A DNA stretch of 64,000 bases. Source: Butyrivibrio sp. MC2013. GTDB taxonomy: Bacteria; Bacillota; Clostridia; Lachnospirales; Lachnospiraceae. Positions 23,679 to 32,600 of the stretch are shown here, piece by piece. Under the pieces are notes generated by a model. The model ran no database searches and was not told the DNA's origin. It saw only the letters and a list, made by a program, of their open reading frames with translations. The stretch's first letter is position 1. Each line of letters starts with the position of its first letter. The translations under genes were made by a program, and so were the position numbers. The stretch spans positions 124,001 through 188,000 of the forward strand of contig NZ_AUKE01000001.1 of assembly GCF_000424585.1 (NCBI RefSeq), read 5' to 3'.

Positions 23679-24740
23679 CTAATGAGTGGAGTAAAAAGTC
23701 TGTATTGCTGCAAAAGCAAGAGATCCCACATTGACAATCAAGGTTATAAAAGCAATTGTAATATCTGCTCTCAAAACCGGAAACTTATCTTTATATATTT
23801 GTTCTAATACAACGGGAGAGGTAACACCTTTATTCTGTAGCTCAATCATTTCATTAAATTTCCAGTCTCTTAACAACCGATTCAGGAAGGCTTTTGATAA
23901 AGTAAACACTAACAGCATCGAAATGATACACGGAAAAATAGCGCACGCAACAAGCAACCAAAGGAAAACGCTTTGATCACTGTCAACTGGTCCCCCTAGC
24001 GTCATACAGACTAATAATTCTAAAATATAAAGCATCGCTATACTGAAAAAACCAATTGATGTTCTAGAAGCAATATGAACTAACTTGTGAAAACCATACG
24101 TATATGAAGGCTTCTCATGATTATATGCTAATTTGTCACTTATTTTTGATACATTTCTAAGAAAATATGAAAAAGTAATGCTAACGTAATAGCTATTAAA
24201 ATTCAATATTGTTCCGCCAACAAATAAACATAACCCCAAAAGCGAAAAAACTCGAGTGACTGTTCCGCCTTTTGATTCAATTAATTCAATCTCAAGAAAT
24301 TGAAAATAGTCCAATCTATCCATGGTAAAGACTACAAGAAATATTATACCTATCCATACCAAAATATAAACTATTTTTATAATTTTCTCTAGCATCCCCC
24401 TCTTTTTAAAACATAATGGCATCATGCTTTCTTGGACATCCTTCCAAACTTGTTTATACTCATTTGCCGAAAAATAATTATCTATTTCAGAATAATACGC
24501 ACCATGTTTTAAACACAAATATAACCACACCTGAACAATAATAATACTTACAATATATAAAGAATAATACATGATGGAGTGCTGCCAATCATCCGTCCCA
24601 AATACATAATTCTTCAAAATAATTCCTCTAAGAAGGAATACGGTCAACAAAACATATAATACAATACATACGCCATCTACCATCTTTTTTCTTTTGGTTC
24701 CCACGCCGAAAAAAGCATAAACCCTTTTCATCATTTCCAT
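23679..24740 (-). CDS. polytopic membrane protein of unknown function
   Basis: The 353-residue protein has about seven hydrophobic segments (near 20-40, 56-76, 122-142, 163-185, 228-250, 260-284 and 325-347). Cytoplasmic-type loops are rich in Lys/Asn/Tyr (SANEYKQVWKDVQES; SKISDKLAYNHEKPSYTYG). No family was recognised. The ATG has AGAGGAG 7 bases upstream. It is AT-rich like the neighbouring wzx gene but separated from it by 192 bases with no visible gene. Its place at the end of the polysaccharide cassette suggests a cargo gene; a sugar-related role cannot be shown. Confidence 0.6.
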   Translation of the reverse strand: MEMMKRVYAFFGVGTKRKKMVDGVCIVLYVLLTVFLLRGIILKNYVFGTDDWQHSIMYYSLYIVSIIIVQVWLYLCLKHGAYYSEIDNYFSANEYKQVWKDVQESMMPLCFKKRGMLEKIIKIVYILVWIGIIFLVVFTMDRLDYFQFLEIELIESKGGTVTRVFSLLGLCLFVGGTILNFNSYYVSITFSYFLRNVSKISDKLAYNHEKPSYTYGFHKLVHIASRTSIGFFSIAMLYILELLVCMTLGGPVDSDQSVFLWLLVACAIFPCIISMLLVFTLSKAFLNRLLRDWKFNEMIELQNKGVTSPVVLEQIYKDKFPVLRADITIAFITLIVNVGSLAFAAIQTFYSTH

Positions 24741-24932
24741 AAGCTTCTCCTCTCTTTTTTATTAGTTTTCGCGTTTATATTATGTCTGTTGCATCTGATG
24801 AGAACTTTGAAGGCAAGCTGTTTGTACAATTTGTAGCGCTTCAAACCTAAAGTCCCTCAATTTCACATGTTTCAACTGTAATCTTTCCCATTTTAATAAA
24901 TCACACTATATAATCTTCTCTTTATCCTTTTT

Positions 24933-26339
24933 TCAGGAAAAAAACTCACTAAGCTTATTTCTTTCTTTAAACAACATGCCAACAAAGTATACAATCATTA
25001 TTCCCCATCGTATAAAAACTTTATCCATAAATGCATAAAACATAATACATGTAATAGCAAAATGAATACATGGTATGAGGAATGTTTTTATTGGATAAAG
25101 AGAATTTTCAAGTTTTTTTGCATATCTTGCATGCATAATCAAGGCAACAACATATGATGCAAGTGTTGTATAAGAAGCCGCTATATAACCATATTGAGGA
25201 ATAAAAATAAAATTTAAAACTATATTAGTTACAGCTGCGACAGTCGTGTTTAATGTAACAAAAACTGTCTTTTTATAATAATGCTCAATATTTACATATA
25301 ATGTATAAGCAAATATCACATAATTAGCTAATACTATCGGAGGGATGATACTAATACCCTCCCAATAGTCTTGACTGGCTAATAGTTTCACCACTTCTGG
25401 CGCAACTAAAATCAAACACACCATCGCATATGTCATTACATTAACATAATCAATAGCAAGTTTATTAATCTCCTCCGGTTTGTTTTCCTTCATTTTGTGA
25501 GTGAACCAAGGAAGCCACACCCCTTCCAAAGAGGTGGTAATAACCGTAGCAATCATGGAAAAGTTGTATATCAAGCTATATATACCTGTTTGAGATGCAT
25601 CAGCCATTGAAGTAATCATTATTCTATCTGATTGTGACAAGATGTTTAGTGCAATTCCATGTACGATCAATGGGGCCGAAATTGCCAAACCATATTTTAG
25701 ATATTCAAAACAAAAAATATGGCTTTTTCGCAACACAAGATATACTACAATTAAACCAAACAACAAGTTGATTGCAGTTGTTGGTATAATTCGACCAAGG
25801 TACGGTTCGCTCTTGAAAAAGAATAAGATTGCGCCTATTGATACAATTACTGATATCAAATTGGGTAAAACCATTAATGCTGTTCTAAATTTATAGCGAT
25901 ATTGCATCATTAGGTATTGAATATAATCAGTTACTATTGCAACCCCAAAAGAATGAAGCAAACACATGCAAATTAACAGAATATTTGCATTAATATTAAA
26001 TACTTTGACAATCCCAATAACTACACTAATACTGGCTACAGAGACGCCTAATGTAAACAACGTAATTGTTGCCATAAAATCGTCTATCTTTTTTTCATAA
26101 TCCACGAATGCAAGACGAACGCCTATGTTCAATGCGAACCCTATAATCATAGCTATAATTCCCACCCATGAGTTATAGGTGTTTATGACTCCATAGTCAT
26201 AAGAAGATAGAATCCTTGTAAAAATAGGAACCGTTAAAAAAGCTACTCCTTTATTGAAAATATTCCCAATAAAGTAATATGTTCCTGCTTTCTTATAATT
26301 TACGCCATTCATACTATTATTATCCTTGCTTGTACTCAT
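24933..26339 (-). CDS. wzx: polysaccharide repeat-unit flippase (Wzx/MATE-like)
   Basis: The 468-residue protein has about 12-14 membrane helices and the typical N-terminus of Wzx/PST transporters (YYFIGNIFNKGVAFLTVPIFTRILSSYDYGVINTYNSW). Such proteins turn undecaprenyl-diphosphate-linked repeat units to the outer face. It belongs to the leftward operon with wzy, glycosyltransferases and the BY-kinase, so it should export the unit made here. It follows the SDR gene with only five bases between, which shows co-transcription. The coding sequence is strongly AT-rich, as in many serotype-specific wzx genes. Confidence 0.88.
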   Translation of the reverse strand: MSTSKDNNSMNGVNYKKAGTYYFIGNIFNKGVAFLTVPIFTRILSSYDYGVINTYNSWVGIIAMIIGFALNIGVRLAFVDYEKKIDDFMATITLFTLGVSVASISVVIGIVKVFNINANILLICMCLLHSFGVAIVTDYIQYLMMQYRYKFRTALMVLPNLISVIVSIGAILFFFKSEPYLGRIIPTTAINLLFGLIVVYLVLRKSHIFCFEYLKYGLAISAPLIVHGIALNILSQSDRIMITSMADASQTGIYSLIYNFSMIATVITTSLEGVWLPWFTHKMKENKPEEINKLAIDYVNVMTYAMVCLILVAPEVVKLLASQDYWEGISIIPPIVLANYVIFAYTLYVNIEHYYKKTVFVTLNTTVAAVTNIVLNFIFIPQYGYIAASYTTLASYVVALIMHARYAKKLENSLYPIKTFLIPCIHFAITCIMFYAFMDKVFIRWGIMIVYFVGMLFKERNKLSEFFS

Positions 26340-26344
26340 TATTG

Positions 26345-27211
26345 TCAGTTATCGCCCCATAATCCAAGACTTCGTCCACCATCAACAATAATATTTTGTC
26401 CTGTTACATAGTTAGCATCTTCTGAGACAAGCCAAGCCACAGTTCCTGCAATATCGTCAGTTCTCCCGTTGTGTCCCATACAATTGATATTTGCGTACAA
26501 GGTTTTACGTCCCCGATCAAATACAGTCTGGTTAACGTATCCAGGTGATATTGCATTTACTGTTATATTGAACTTCCCTAGCTCAATCGCCAAACTTCTT
26601 GTAAAACCGATGATTCCAGCTTTGGATGCTGCATAATCAGTCATACCAGATTTCCCCTGTAGACCAACAATAGAAGACATGTTTATAATTCTTCCAAACC
26701 CATCTTGTTTCATATAAGGAAGTACCACATGTGTACATTGCATTGTCCCTATCAGGTTAATACTCAAAATTTTCTTTATAACTTCAAAGTCTTGTGATGA
26801 AAAATCAGTTGAATCCCCTCGTGCACTTCCTCCAGCGTTATTTACAAGGATATGTATACCTCCAAATTCTTTGTAAAAGTCATCTATCGCTTTTTGGAAT
26901 GTGTTTCTATCAGTAACATCAGAAACGATAGGAACAGCTTTACCTCCGTTCTTTTGAATGTTATCAATAACCATGTTTATCTTTTCAATGCTTCTACCAC
27001 AGACTCCTACAATTGCTCCCTCCATTGCAAGGCGAAAACAGATTGCACTACCAATTGCACCGGATCCTCCAGTAACAATTACAGTTTTATTCTTTAATCT
27101 ACCTTGATCCAAAACATTTAGATCATATACTGTGCTCCCGCTTAATTCACTTTTAATCTTTTCCTTGACAGTTTTGGGAAGTAGTTTTTTTATCAGATGA
27201 ATATAACTCAT
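26345..27211 (-). CDS. SDR family NAD(P)-dependent oxidoreductase
   Basis: The 288-residue cytoplasmic protein is a classical short-chain dehydrogenase. It has the TGGSGAIGSA nucleotide-binding motif near residue 47, NNAGG near 128, a catalytic Ser in MSSIVG near 178, and Tyr/Lys in DYAASK near 192-196. The first 40 residues are an unusual extension. It resembles FabG-like reductases, but its neighbours (MenD-like enzyme, flippase, acetyltransferase) point to reduction of a sugar or of the product of the thiamine enzyme. It lies 17 bases after that gene. I chose the ATG at 27209-27211 because AGGAG lies 6 bases upstream. Confidence 0.82.
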   Translation of the reverse strand: MSYIHLIKKLLPKTVKEKIKSELSGSTVYDLNVLDQGRLKNKTVIVTGGSGAIGSAICFRLAMEGAIVGVCGRSIEKINMVIDNIQKNGGKAVPIVSDVTDRNTFQKAIDDFYKEFGGIHILVNNAGGSARGDSTDFSSQDFEVIKKILSINLIGTMQCTHVVLPYMKQDGFGRIINMSSIVGLQGKSGMTDYAASKAGIIGFTRSLAIELGKFNITVNAISPGYVNQTVFDRGRKTLYANINCMGHNGRTDDIAGTVAWLVSEDANYVTGQNIIVDGGRSLGLWGDN

Positions 27212-27228
27212 CACCATCTCCTAGTTCA

Positions 27229-29004
27229 TTACTTTTTTATTATTCCTTTAATCGTTCTTTTTAAAGGCTCTGGTAAAGACGCCGCAAGTTTATGTATTTG
27301 AGCAGCTGATTCAGTTTTTACGCTATTTGTAGCCACTCCCATTTGTTTTATGTCGATGTCTTTATCAGTGAATACTTCAAAGACAATTGGCTTTTTAGAA
27401 TTCTTCGCTATAAATTTTTTCAGGTTCTCCTCAAATTCTTTCGCATTTCTAGCGGACAAATATTCAAATCCCCTGGATTTAACCCAACCTTCAGCGGATG
27501 CCTCATGACTAGCAGCAATATGGACATCTATTGTTTTAAAATCCTGCACCTGCTTGTAAAACGAAGAATGGAACAGCGCTCCACCTGAATTATTACAAAG
27601 CATAATCCTCGTATTACCAGTACAATAGCGATTCCATAGAGCATCCATATCATAGAAAAAGCTTAAATCGCCAATCATTAAGAATGAAAGATTCTTAGAG
27701 ACATATGATTGGGCGATATACGTTGACATAGAGCCATCAATTCCGCACGTTCCACGATTGCAATACACATCAACACTCTCATGAATAGGAAACATATTCG
27801 CAATACGAACATTGTTACTATTTGAAATATGAAGTAGACTCTCATGAGGTATTTCCTCTAACAGTCTTTTAACCGCATAAACAGAAGAATATGCTATGTT
27901 TGCGTTTGAAACTGAATTCACAATCTTCTTGTCGTATAAGTTTTTCCATTCATTAAAGTAGCTATTGCTAGGTTTTTCACACAAACTAACTAATCGCTTA
28001 AAAAAGTACGGCGGAGTACATTCGACAATTGTATTCATACACATAAAAGGATCCGAAACAACACCATCAGCAGATACATGCCAATGCTGTATCCCTTCCT
28101 TACGTTTACGAATGCTCGCTGTGATATTTAGAACTTGACTTCCATTCATTGTAATAACAATATCCGGCTTTATCGAATCCCAATCTGTAGCCGTAAGATT
28201 GGAGAAAAAAACAATGTCTTCAATTTTACTCTTAATATGCAAATTTGCTAAATGGTCGCATATCAAGGTAACATTATAGTATTCACAGAATTTCTGGATT
28301 ATTTCTGTTTCATCATTGCTGATCGGCAAATTTTGCCCATAGAGGATCATTACTTTATTATTCTGTAGCTCTCTTCCGATTTTTCTCCATGCTTCATCAT
28401 CATCTTCTGCCATATAACGATTGATTTTTGTTACTTCTGGCAAATTTTTTTCTTCAAATTTAAAAGTTCCAAGCTTCACAGGATAATTATCATCAATCTG
28501 AAAGTTAATATGAACAGGTCCTTTTTCTCTATGATTCAACTCTAATAAAGCTTCATTGCACAAACGTGAGCAATACCAAGCATCTCGTTCATCTCTAACA
28601 ATAGGCAGGTTTACCTTTGCACGGCAGACACCCTTATATAATTCCATCTGCGGAATGCACTGATCCTCCTGCTGATTCAAGAAGTAATTATTTCTATCGC
28701 TCGTCAATACTACAAGAGGAAGATGCTGATAATATGCCTCTGTAACAGCAGAGACGTAATTGCACGCAGCAGTACCAGATGTACACGCTATAGCTACTGG
28801 TTCATTTGTAGTTTGAATGAGTCCAAGGGCAAAAAAACCTGCGCTTCTCTCATCTACGATGGAATAGCATTTGAAATAATCATCATCCTCTGCTGAAAAA
28901 ACCAAAGGTATGTGACGTGTCCCAGCAGAAAGGACAAGATGTCTGATACCAAACTTCTTTAAAAGTGCCATCATAATCTGAACATTTTTGTGTACCGTAT
29001 ACAT
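27229..29004 (-). CDS. thiamine-diphosphate enzyme, MenD-like, in a polysaccharide operon
   Basis: The 591-residue protein has the full three-domain layout of MenD (SEPHCHC synthase). The N-terminal SAGTRHIPL motif corresponds to SPGSRSxPL of MenD. Glu52 in VDERSAGFFALG is the cofactor-activating Glu, followed by CTSGTAACNYVSAVTEAYYQHLPLVVLTSDR. The C-terminal thiamine-diphosphate site is GDLSFFYDMDALW...LCNNSGGALF. No other menaquinone gene is near, and it is paired with an SDR within the wzx-wzy operon. It may add a carbon unit from a 2-keto acid to a nucleotide sugar, as the thiamine enzyme YerE does in yersiniose synthesis, or make a non-sugar substituent. It is AT-rich. GGAGA lies upstream of the ATG. 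Confidence 0.82.
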   Translation of the reverse strand: MYTVHKNVQIMMALLKKFGIRHLVLSAGTRHIPLVFSAEDDDYFKCYSIVDERSAGFFALGLIQTTNEPVAIACTSGTAACNYVSAVTEAYYQHLPLVVLTSDRNNYFLNQQEDQCIPQMELYKGVCRAKVNLPIVRDERDAWYCSRLCNEALLELNHREKGPVHINFQIDDNYPVKLGTFKFEEKNLPEVTKINRYMAEDDDEAWRKIGRELQNNKVMILYGQNLPISNDETEIIQKFCEYYNVTLICDHLANLHIKSKIEDIVFFSNLTATDWDSIKPDIVITMNGSQVLNITASIRKRKEGIQHWHVSADGVVSDPFMCMNTIVECTPPYFFKRLVSLCEKPSNSYFNEWKNLYDKKIVNSVSNANIAYSSVYAVKRLLEEIPHESLLHISNSNNVRIANMFPIHESVDVYCNRGTCGIDGSMSTYIAQSYVSKNLSFLMIGDLSFFYDMDALWNRYCTGNTRIMLCNNSGGALFHSSFYKQVQDFKTIDVHIAASHEASAEGWVKSRGFEYLSARNAKEFEENLKKFIAKNSKKPIVFEVFTDKDIDIKQMGVATNSVKTESAAQIHKLAASLPEPLKRTIKGIIKK

Positions 29005-29041
29005 TTTTCATTCTCCAAAATCAATTAATATATTTTTAGGC

Positions 29042-29240
29042 TTACAACCCTTCGACAAATTCTACAATATATTTGCCATAGCCTGTCTCTTATGAAATAT
29101 GCAGAAAAGTCATAAGCGTCCAAAAGAGAATCATGGTTAACCTATATCAAGCCAAATAAAACCGCTTCCTATAGTTTCTACAGAAAACTCGCCTCTTTTG
29201 AAGTCCTCATTATTTATGCTTGTTATTTCAATCAAGTTAT
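29042..29240 (-). pseudogene. rmlA: remnant of rmlA (glucose-1-phosphate thymidylyltransferase) 3' end
   Basis: Translating the minus strand gives EITSINNEDFKRG, then EFSVETIGSGFIWLDIG, matching the RmlA segment EITDVN...RGxLxVExLGRGFAWLDTG. The frame then breaks, and HDSLLDAYDF (the conserved THDSLLDA region) continues in another frame. After a gap of some 40 residues the original C-terminus reappears as ETGYGKYIVEFVEGL and stops. The 5' two thirds of the gene are absent, because the fragment begins directly after the acetyltransferase stop codon. It is a dead 3' scrap left by recombination in the polysaccharide locus. dTDP-rhamnose would have to be made from genes elsewhere. Confidence 0.8.
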
Positions 29241-29244
29241 ATTA

Positions 29245-29841
29245 TTATCGCTTTAACTCTTTCCAATAATAGCTTTCAACCTTTTCAATATCATCTCTAA
29301 TTGTAAAATTAGGTCTATCTTCCGAAAGTCGCTTATGCGCCAAATCAGTTGTCGAGCCAATAATCTTCGCCGGGTTTCCTCCGACAATAGCCCCCTTGGG
29401 GACATCCTTTGTTACTAGAGTTCCACCAGCTACAATAGATCCTTCTCCAATAACAACGCCTGGCATAATCTTAGAAAAGCCTCCAATGATTACATTATCT
29501 TCTATAGTAATAGTATCAAAGTGAGGATAAAACTTCCCAAGATCACCATACGAAACATTTAGAATATTATAGAAAACATCGTGTGTAACAAAGACAACAG
29601 AAGCGGAAATTAGAACATTATCACCAATGGATACAAGAAATGGATCAGAGGGTAAATCCCCCCAAAAATGAACGTTTTCTCCCATATGATGAAAAATGTT
29701 CTTTTTTCGAAGATATTCACCTCGCCACTTCCCCAACTTCTTTCTATAAATAGTTTTAAACAGGAAATTAATTTTATTGTATTCTTTCCTTTTACTAGCA
29801 ATTGTCATTTTAAATTCGCCTTTCATTTCAATGTATCTCAT
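29245..29841 (-). CDS. hexapeptide-repeat O-acetyltransferase
   Basis: The 198-residue protein has left-handed beta-helix hexapeptide repeats (VSIGDNVLISASVVFV, ITIEDNVIIGGFSKIMPGVVIGEGSIVAGGTLVTKDVPKGAIVGGNPAKII) and the catalytic-type His in FVTHDVF. It is of the maltose/galactoside acetyltransferase group. It probably adds an acetyl group from acetyl-CoA to a sugar of the repeat unit. The start is uncertain: the ATG at 29839-29841 has no ribosome site, while the ATG at 29806-29808 has AAAGG about 9 bases upstream. It is immediately followed by the rmlA remnant. Confidence 0.82.
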   Translation of the reverse strand: MRYIEMKGEFKMTIASKRKEYNKINFLFKTIYRKKLGKWRGEYLRKKNIFHHMGENVHFWGDLPSDPFLVSIGDNVLISASVVFVTHDVFYNILNVSYGDLGKFYPHFDTITIEDNVIIGGFSKIMPGVVIGEGSIVAGGTLVTKDVPKGAIVGGNPAKIIGSTTDLAHKRLSEDRPNFTIRDDIEKVESYYWKELKR

Positions 29842-29886
29842 TCTATTTGAATATTCGCTTATCTGAACCTAATTAAATATGCAATT

Positions 29887-31371
29887 TTACTTCCCAACAT
29901 CCTTTCTTTTGCCACGCTTAATCATAAACAAAATGCCCATAATAACATTCAATAATAAAAATCCTACGAATATCATTGTAAGGTCATTACGTATCTGAAG
30001 TTTATCGGACTTTGCAGCATCTTCATCCTCTATTACATTAGAACCATTTTCATTTGCTATATACTCATCATAACTAGAAAAATATAATACGTCCGAATCA
30101 TCATCATAATATGACGTATCTACTGTAAATATAGGGACTATTGAAGCAAATACATTGTTACTAAATTGAGCAATTCCTCCCGAAATATCTTGAGTAATAA
30201 ACAAAGCTGCATCTTCGCTATCCGCAAATACATTGTTAGTAATATAATAACGGTCATTGCTGTTTACACCTACAAAACGTAATGCGTTAGCTCCTCCCTT
30301 TTCCCCTATAACTCCTGACTTATCCCATCTATAACCATTTGTTATATCCATTATATCTGTTACGTTATTTCCATCTACAAAACACTCCGCAGAAAAAGAT
30401 TGTTGGTAATTATAAAACTCCATCCCCCAATAGCATTTTGATATGACATTATTACTAATTACGATATTGGTACTATTTCCGCTTGCCCCACTTGCCTTAG
30501 AATTTTGAGCTGTTATTCCTGTATCATAAATATTATTAACAGTATTATTAGAAATAGTTATATCATGACAATTATCGCTCCATACTTGAATCGCATTACC
30601 ATATTTTGTATTTGTTAATAATTCAGAACCACCAATATCATGCACAAAACAGCCATTTATAATTATATTGCTACAATTACTTCCAATATTCACTCCATGC
30701 CTACCAAAGCTACATATTTCTATATTTTGTATTGAGACATTACTAGCACCTACAAGTTTTATTCCATTTTGTCCAACTGAATATTGAACAGTAGTTCCTT
30801 CAATATTGTCATTACTTTTTCTATATAGAGTTTGAGACTCCTTATCAAAATAGTAATCTCCACTATTTAATAAATAATCCTGCTTAGAAACGCGAGACCA
30901 ATTATGCCTTCCGTTTTCGACTATTGCACCTATCTCAGCATCATCTAAAACAATTGAATATACATCGTCATAAGCATGAACAAAAGTATTGTTTAAGGTT
31001 CTTAATCCACTAATAACAGCTTTTTCCGAACCACCATATGTTGAAATCATCAGATTGCTACTTGTAATATTAATCTCATTGAGAAGAAATATATCTCCAC
31101 TTTTTAATAAAAGTGACGCTCCAGGTATATTAAAATATGGCGTCGGATCCTTCAATGGGCTATCTGGAGATAATCCAGTATTAGTATCAGCTCCATCATT
31201 TGAAAAGAAATATTCTATGCTTGGTTCAAATGCTGTTGCCAATGATGTCTTTGGCATAAAATATGTTGCTAAAAAAATACTTATTATAATAAATAAAGCC
31301 TCTATTTTAGCAATTTTAATAATGGTGTTTTTACTCCAAACAGTATGCTTTACTCTTGTCCATTTTTTCAT
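29887..31371 (-). CDS. surface right-handed beta-helix protein with N- and C-terminal membrane segments
   Basis: The 494-residue protein has a hydrophobic segment at about 20-45 and a C-terminal membrane helix at about 463-483 ending in KRGKRKDVGK. Between them lies a beta-helix with Asn-rich turns (SNVSIQNIEICSFGRHGVNIGSN, ITISNNTVNNIYDTGI, NIVISNNVISKCYWGMEF). This fold (Beta_helix/NosD-like) occurs in polysaccharide lyases, epimerases and hydrolases. Position in the operon next to wzy and a pyruvyltransferase suggests an enzyme acting on the exported polymer at the membrane surface, such as an epimerase or lyase. No catalytic set could be assigned. It is AT-rich. Confidence 0.72.
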   Translation of the reverse strand: MKKWTRVKHTVWSKNTIIKIAKIEALFIIISIFLATYFMPKTSLATAFEPSIEYFFSNDGADTNTGLSPDSPLKDPTPYFNIPGASLLLKSGDIFLLNEINITSSNLMISTYGGSEKAVISGLRTLNNTFVHAYDDVYSIVLDDAEIGAIVENGRHNWSRVSKQDYLLNSGDYYFDKESQTLYRKSNDNIEGTTVQYSVGQNGIKLVGASNVSIQNIEICSFGRHGVNIGSNCSNIIINGCFVHDIGGSELLTNTKYGNAIQVWSDNCHDITISNNTVNNIYDTGITAQNSKASGASGNSTNIVISNNVISKCYWGMEFYNYQQSFSAECFVDGNNVTDIMDITNGYRWDKSGVIGEKGGANALRFVGVNSNDRYYITNNVFADSEDAALFITQDISGGIAQFSNNVFASIVPIFTVDTSYYDDDSDVLYFSSYDEYIANENGSNVIEDEDAAKSDKLQIRNDLTMIFVGFLLLNVIMGILFMIKRGKRKDVGK

Positions 31372-31429
31372 ATCCGATTCTCTCCACTAAATTGGTGAAT
31401 GAAATATCTTTATGGATAAATGTAATTCT

Positions 31430-32584
31430 TTATTGCTTTATCAGATAATCTTTAATATCGCTCTCAACTCTCTTTAATTTTTCACCAACTTTACCCATAG
31501 ATACTTCTCTTGCCTTTACAAGACTAGCAAATTGGCAAATATAATCTTTAGTTATATCGACTGCCGTTTTAGTATTTTCATTAATAGCTGAAACAACATA
31601 TGGATAATCAAGGTTTCCAAAAAGTCCTTCAAACTTTTTACTGTAAGAAAGCGGAATGCATGGCACACCAGAAGATAAGGCGCCGATAGTTGCATGCATA
31701 CGAGCACCTAAAAATAAATCCATATTTGAAATATAGCTTTTTGCTTCTATTGGCGTATTAAAAGATGGAGCCATTACAGTTTTAGGAATCATGCTATGCA
31801 ATTCCATGCAAGCTTTAACATCATTTTCGCCTGCATCAAAGTTTTCATTATCGATAACATGCGGAATAATGTGAACATCATAGTTCTTCTCGTTTATACA
31901 GTAATTGATTACCTGGCTACAATACTCTTTATAATCTATACCCAAATGAATTGTATCTGAGTGGCCTCCAAACCATAATAACGAAGACACATTAAAACCT
32001 ACTCGGAATTTACCATCTTCAAAAGTATAACTACTCTTATTAAAAGGCAGTAAAAATGCCAAATCTGTTGCTTCTACAACCTTATCTCCTATAACAGAAT
32101 TCACTTCCTTAGCTGATAATGTATCCCTTGAATACGCTTTATCAGACTTTTTTATTAAATTGTACGCCCATCTTTTTAAATAAAATTGATAATATGGCCC
32201 ATATGTTTGAGGCAGAAGAACAAAAGGAGTTTTAGAATTAATTGCAATCTGCTTTGCCAGATCAGTAATTGCATTCCATTTCTTTCCATAAATATCAGAA
32301 AATCCATCTCCAAATGTCACATCAAAAATGCAATCCATCTGATCAAATTCTTTTTTCATTTTTATGCAATATGAAATTTTCTTAAGGTGAAGCCTATGAT
32401 ATGTAAACTTTATTTCTGGATATAATTCCTGAACTTTTCCTAAGCCTTCATATCCATAAATATGAACTTCAAGATTTTCACAATCGCATATATTTTTTAG
32501 CATTTCAATAAATGAATATGTCAATGCGACACACCCCATATTAGAGCTTCCTGCACCAAATCCAAGTAACGCAACTTTTACCAT
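31430..32584 (-). CDS. polysaccharide pyruvyl transferase family protein
   Basis: The 384-residue protein matches the PF04230 family. It has a Rossmann-like N-terminus (VALLGFGAGSSNMGCVALTYSF) and the C-terminal signature GARMHATIGALSSGVPCIPLSYSKKFEGLF. Family members transfer pyruvate from phosphoenolpyruvate onto sugars as a ketal, for example CsaB and the succinoglycan and colanic-acid enzymes. It would decorate the repeat unit made by this operon in the cytoplasm. AAGGAG lies upstream of the ATG. The stop of wzy lies 17 bases before, so it is in the same operon. Confidence 0.85.
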   Translation of the reverse strand: MVKVALLGFGAGSSNMGCVALTYSFIEMLKNICDCENLEVHIYGYEGLGKVQELYPEIKFTYHRLHLKKISYCIKMKKEFDQMDCIFDVTFGDGFSDIYGKKWNAITDLAKQIAINSKTPFVLLPQTYGPYYQFYLKRWAYNLIKKSDKAYSRDTLSAKEVNSVIGDKVVEATDLAFLLPFNKSSYTFEDGKFRVGFNVSSLLWFGGHSDTIHLGIDYKEYCSQVINYCINEKNYDVHIIPHVIDNENFDAGENDVKACMELHSMIPKTVMAPSFNTPIEAKSYISNMDLFLGARMHATIGALSSGVPCIPLSYSKKFEGLFGNLDYPYVVSAINENTKTAVDITKDYICQFASLVKAREVSMGKVGEKLKRVESDIKDYLIKQ

Positions 32585-32600
32585 TTAATATCTCCTTAAA

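Noticed and set aside
27229-29004. Genuine menaquinone enzyme MenD
   Set aside because: Motifs are MenD-like, but the setting is a polysaccharide operon with no other men gene, and the N-terminal SAGTRH differs from the usual SPGSR. The precise reaction was left open.
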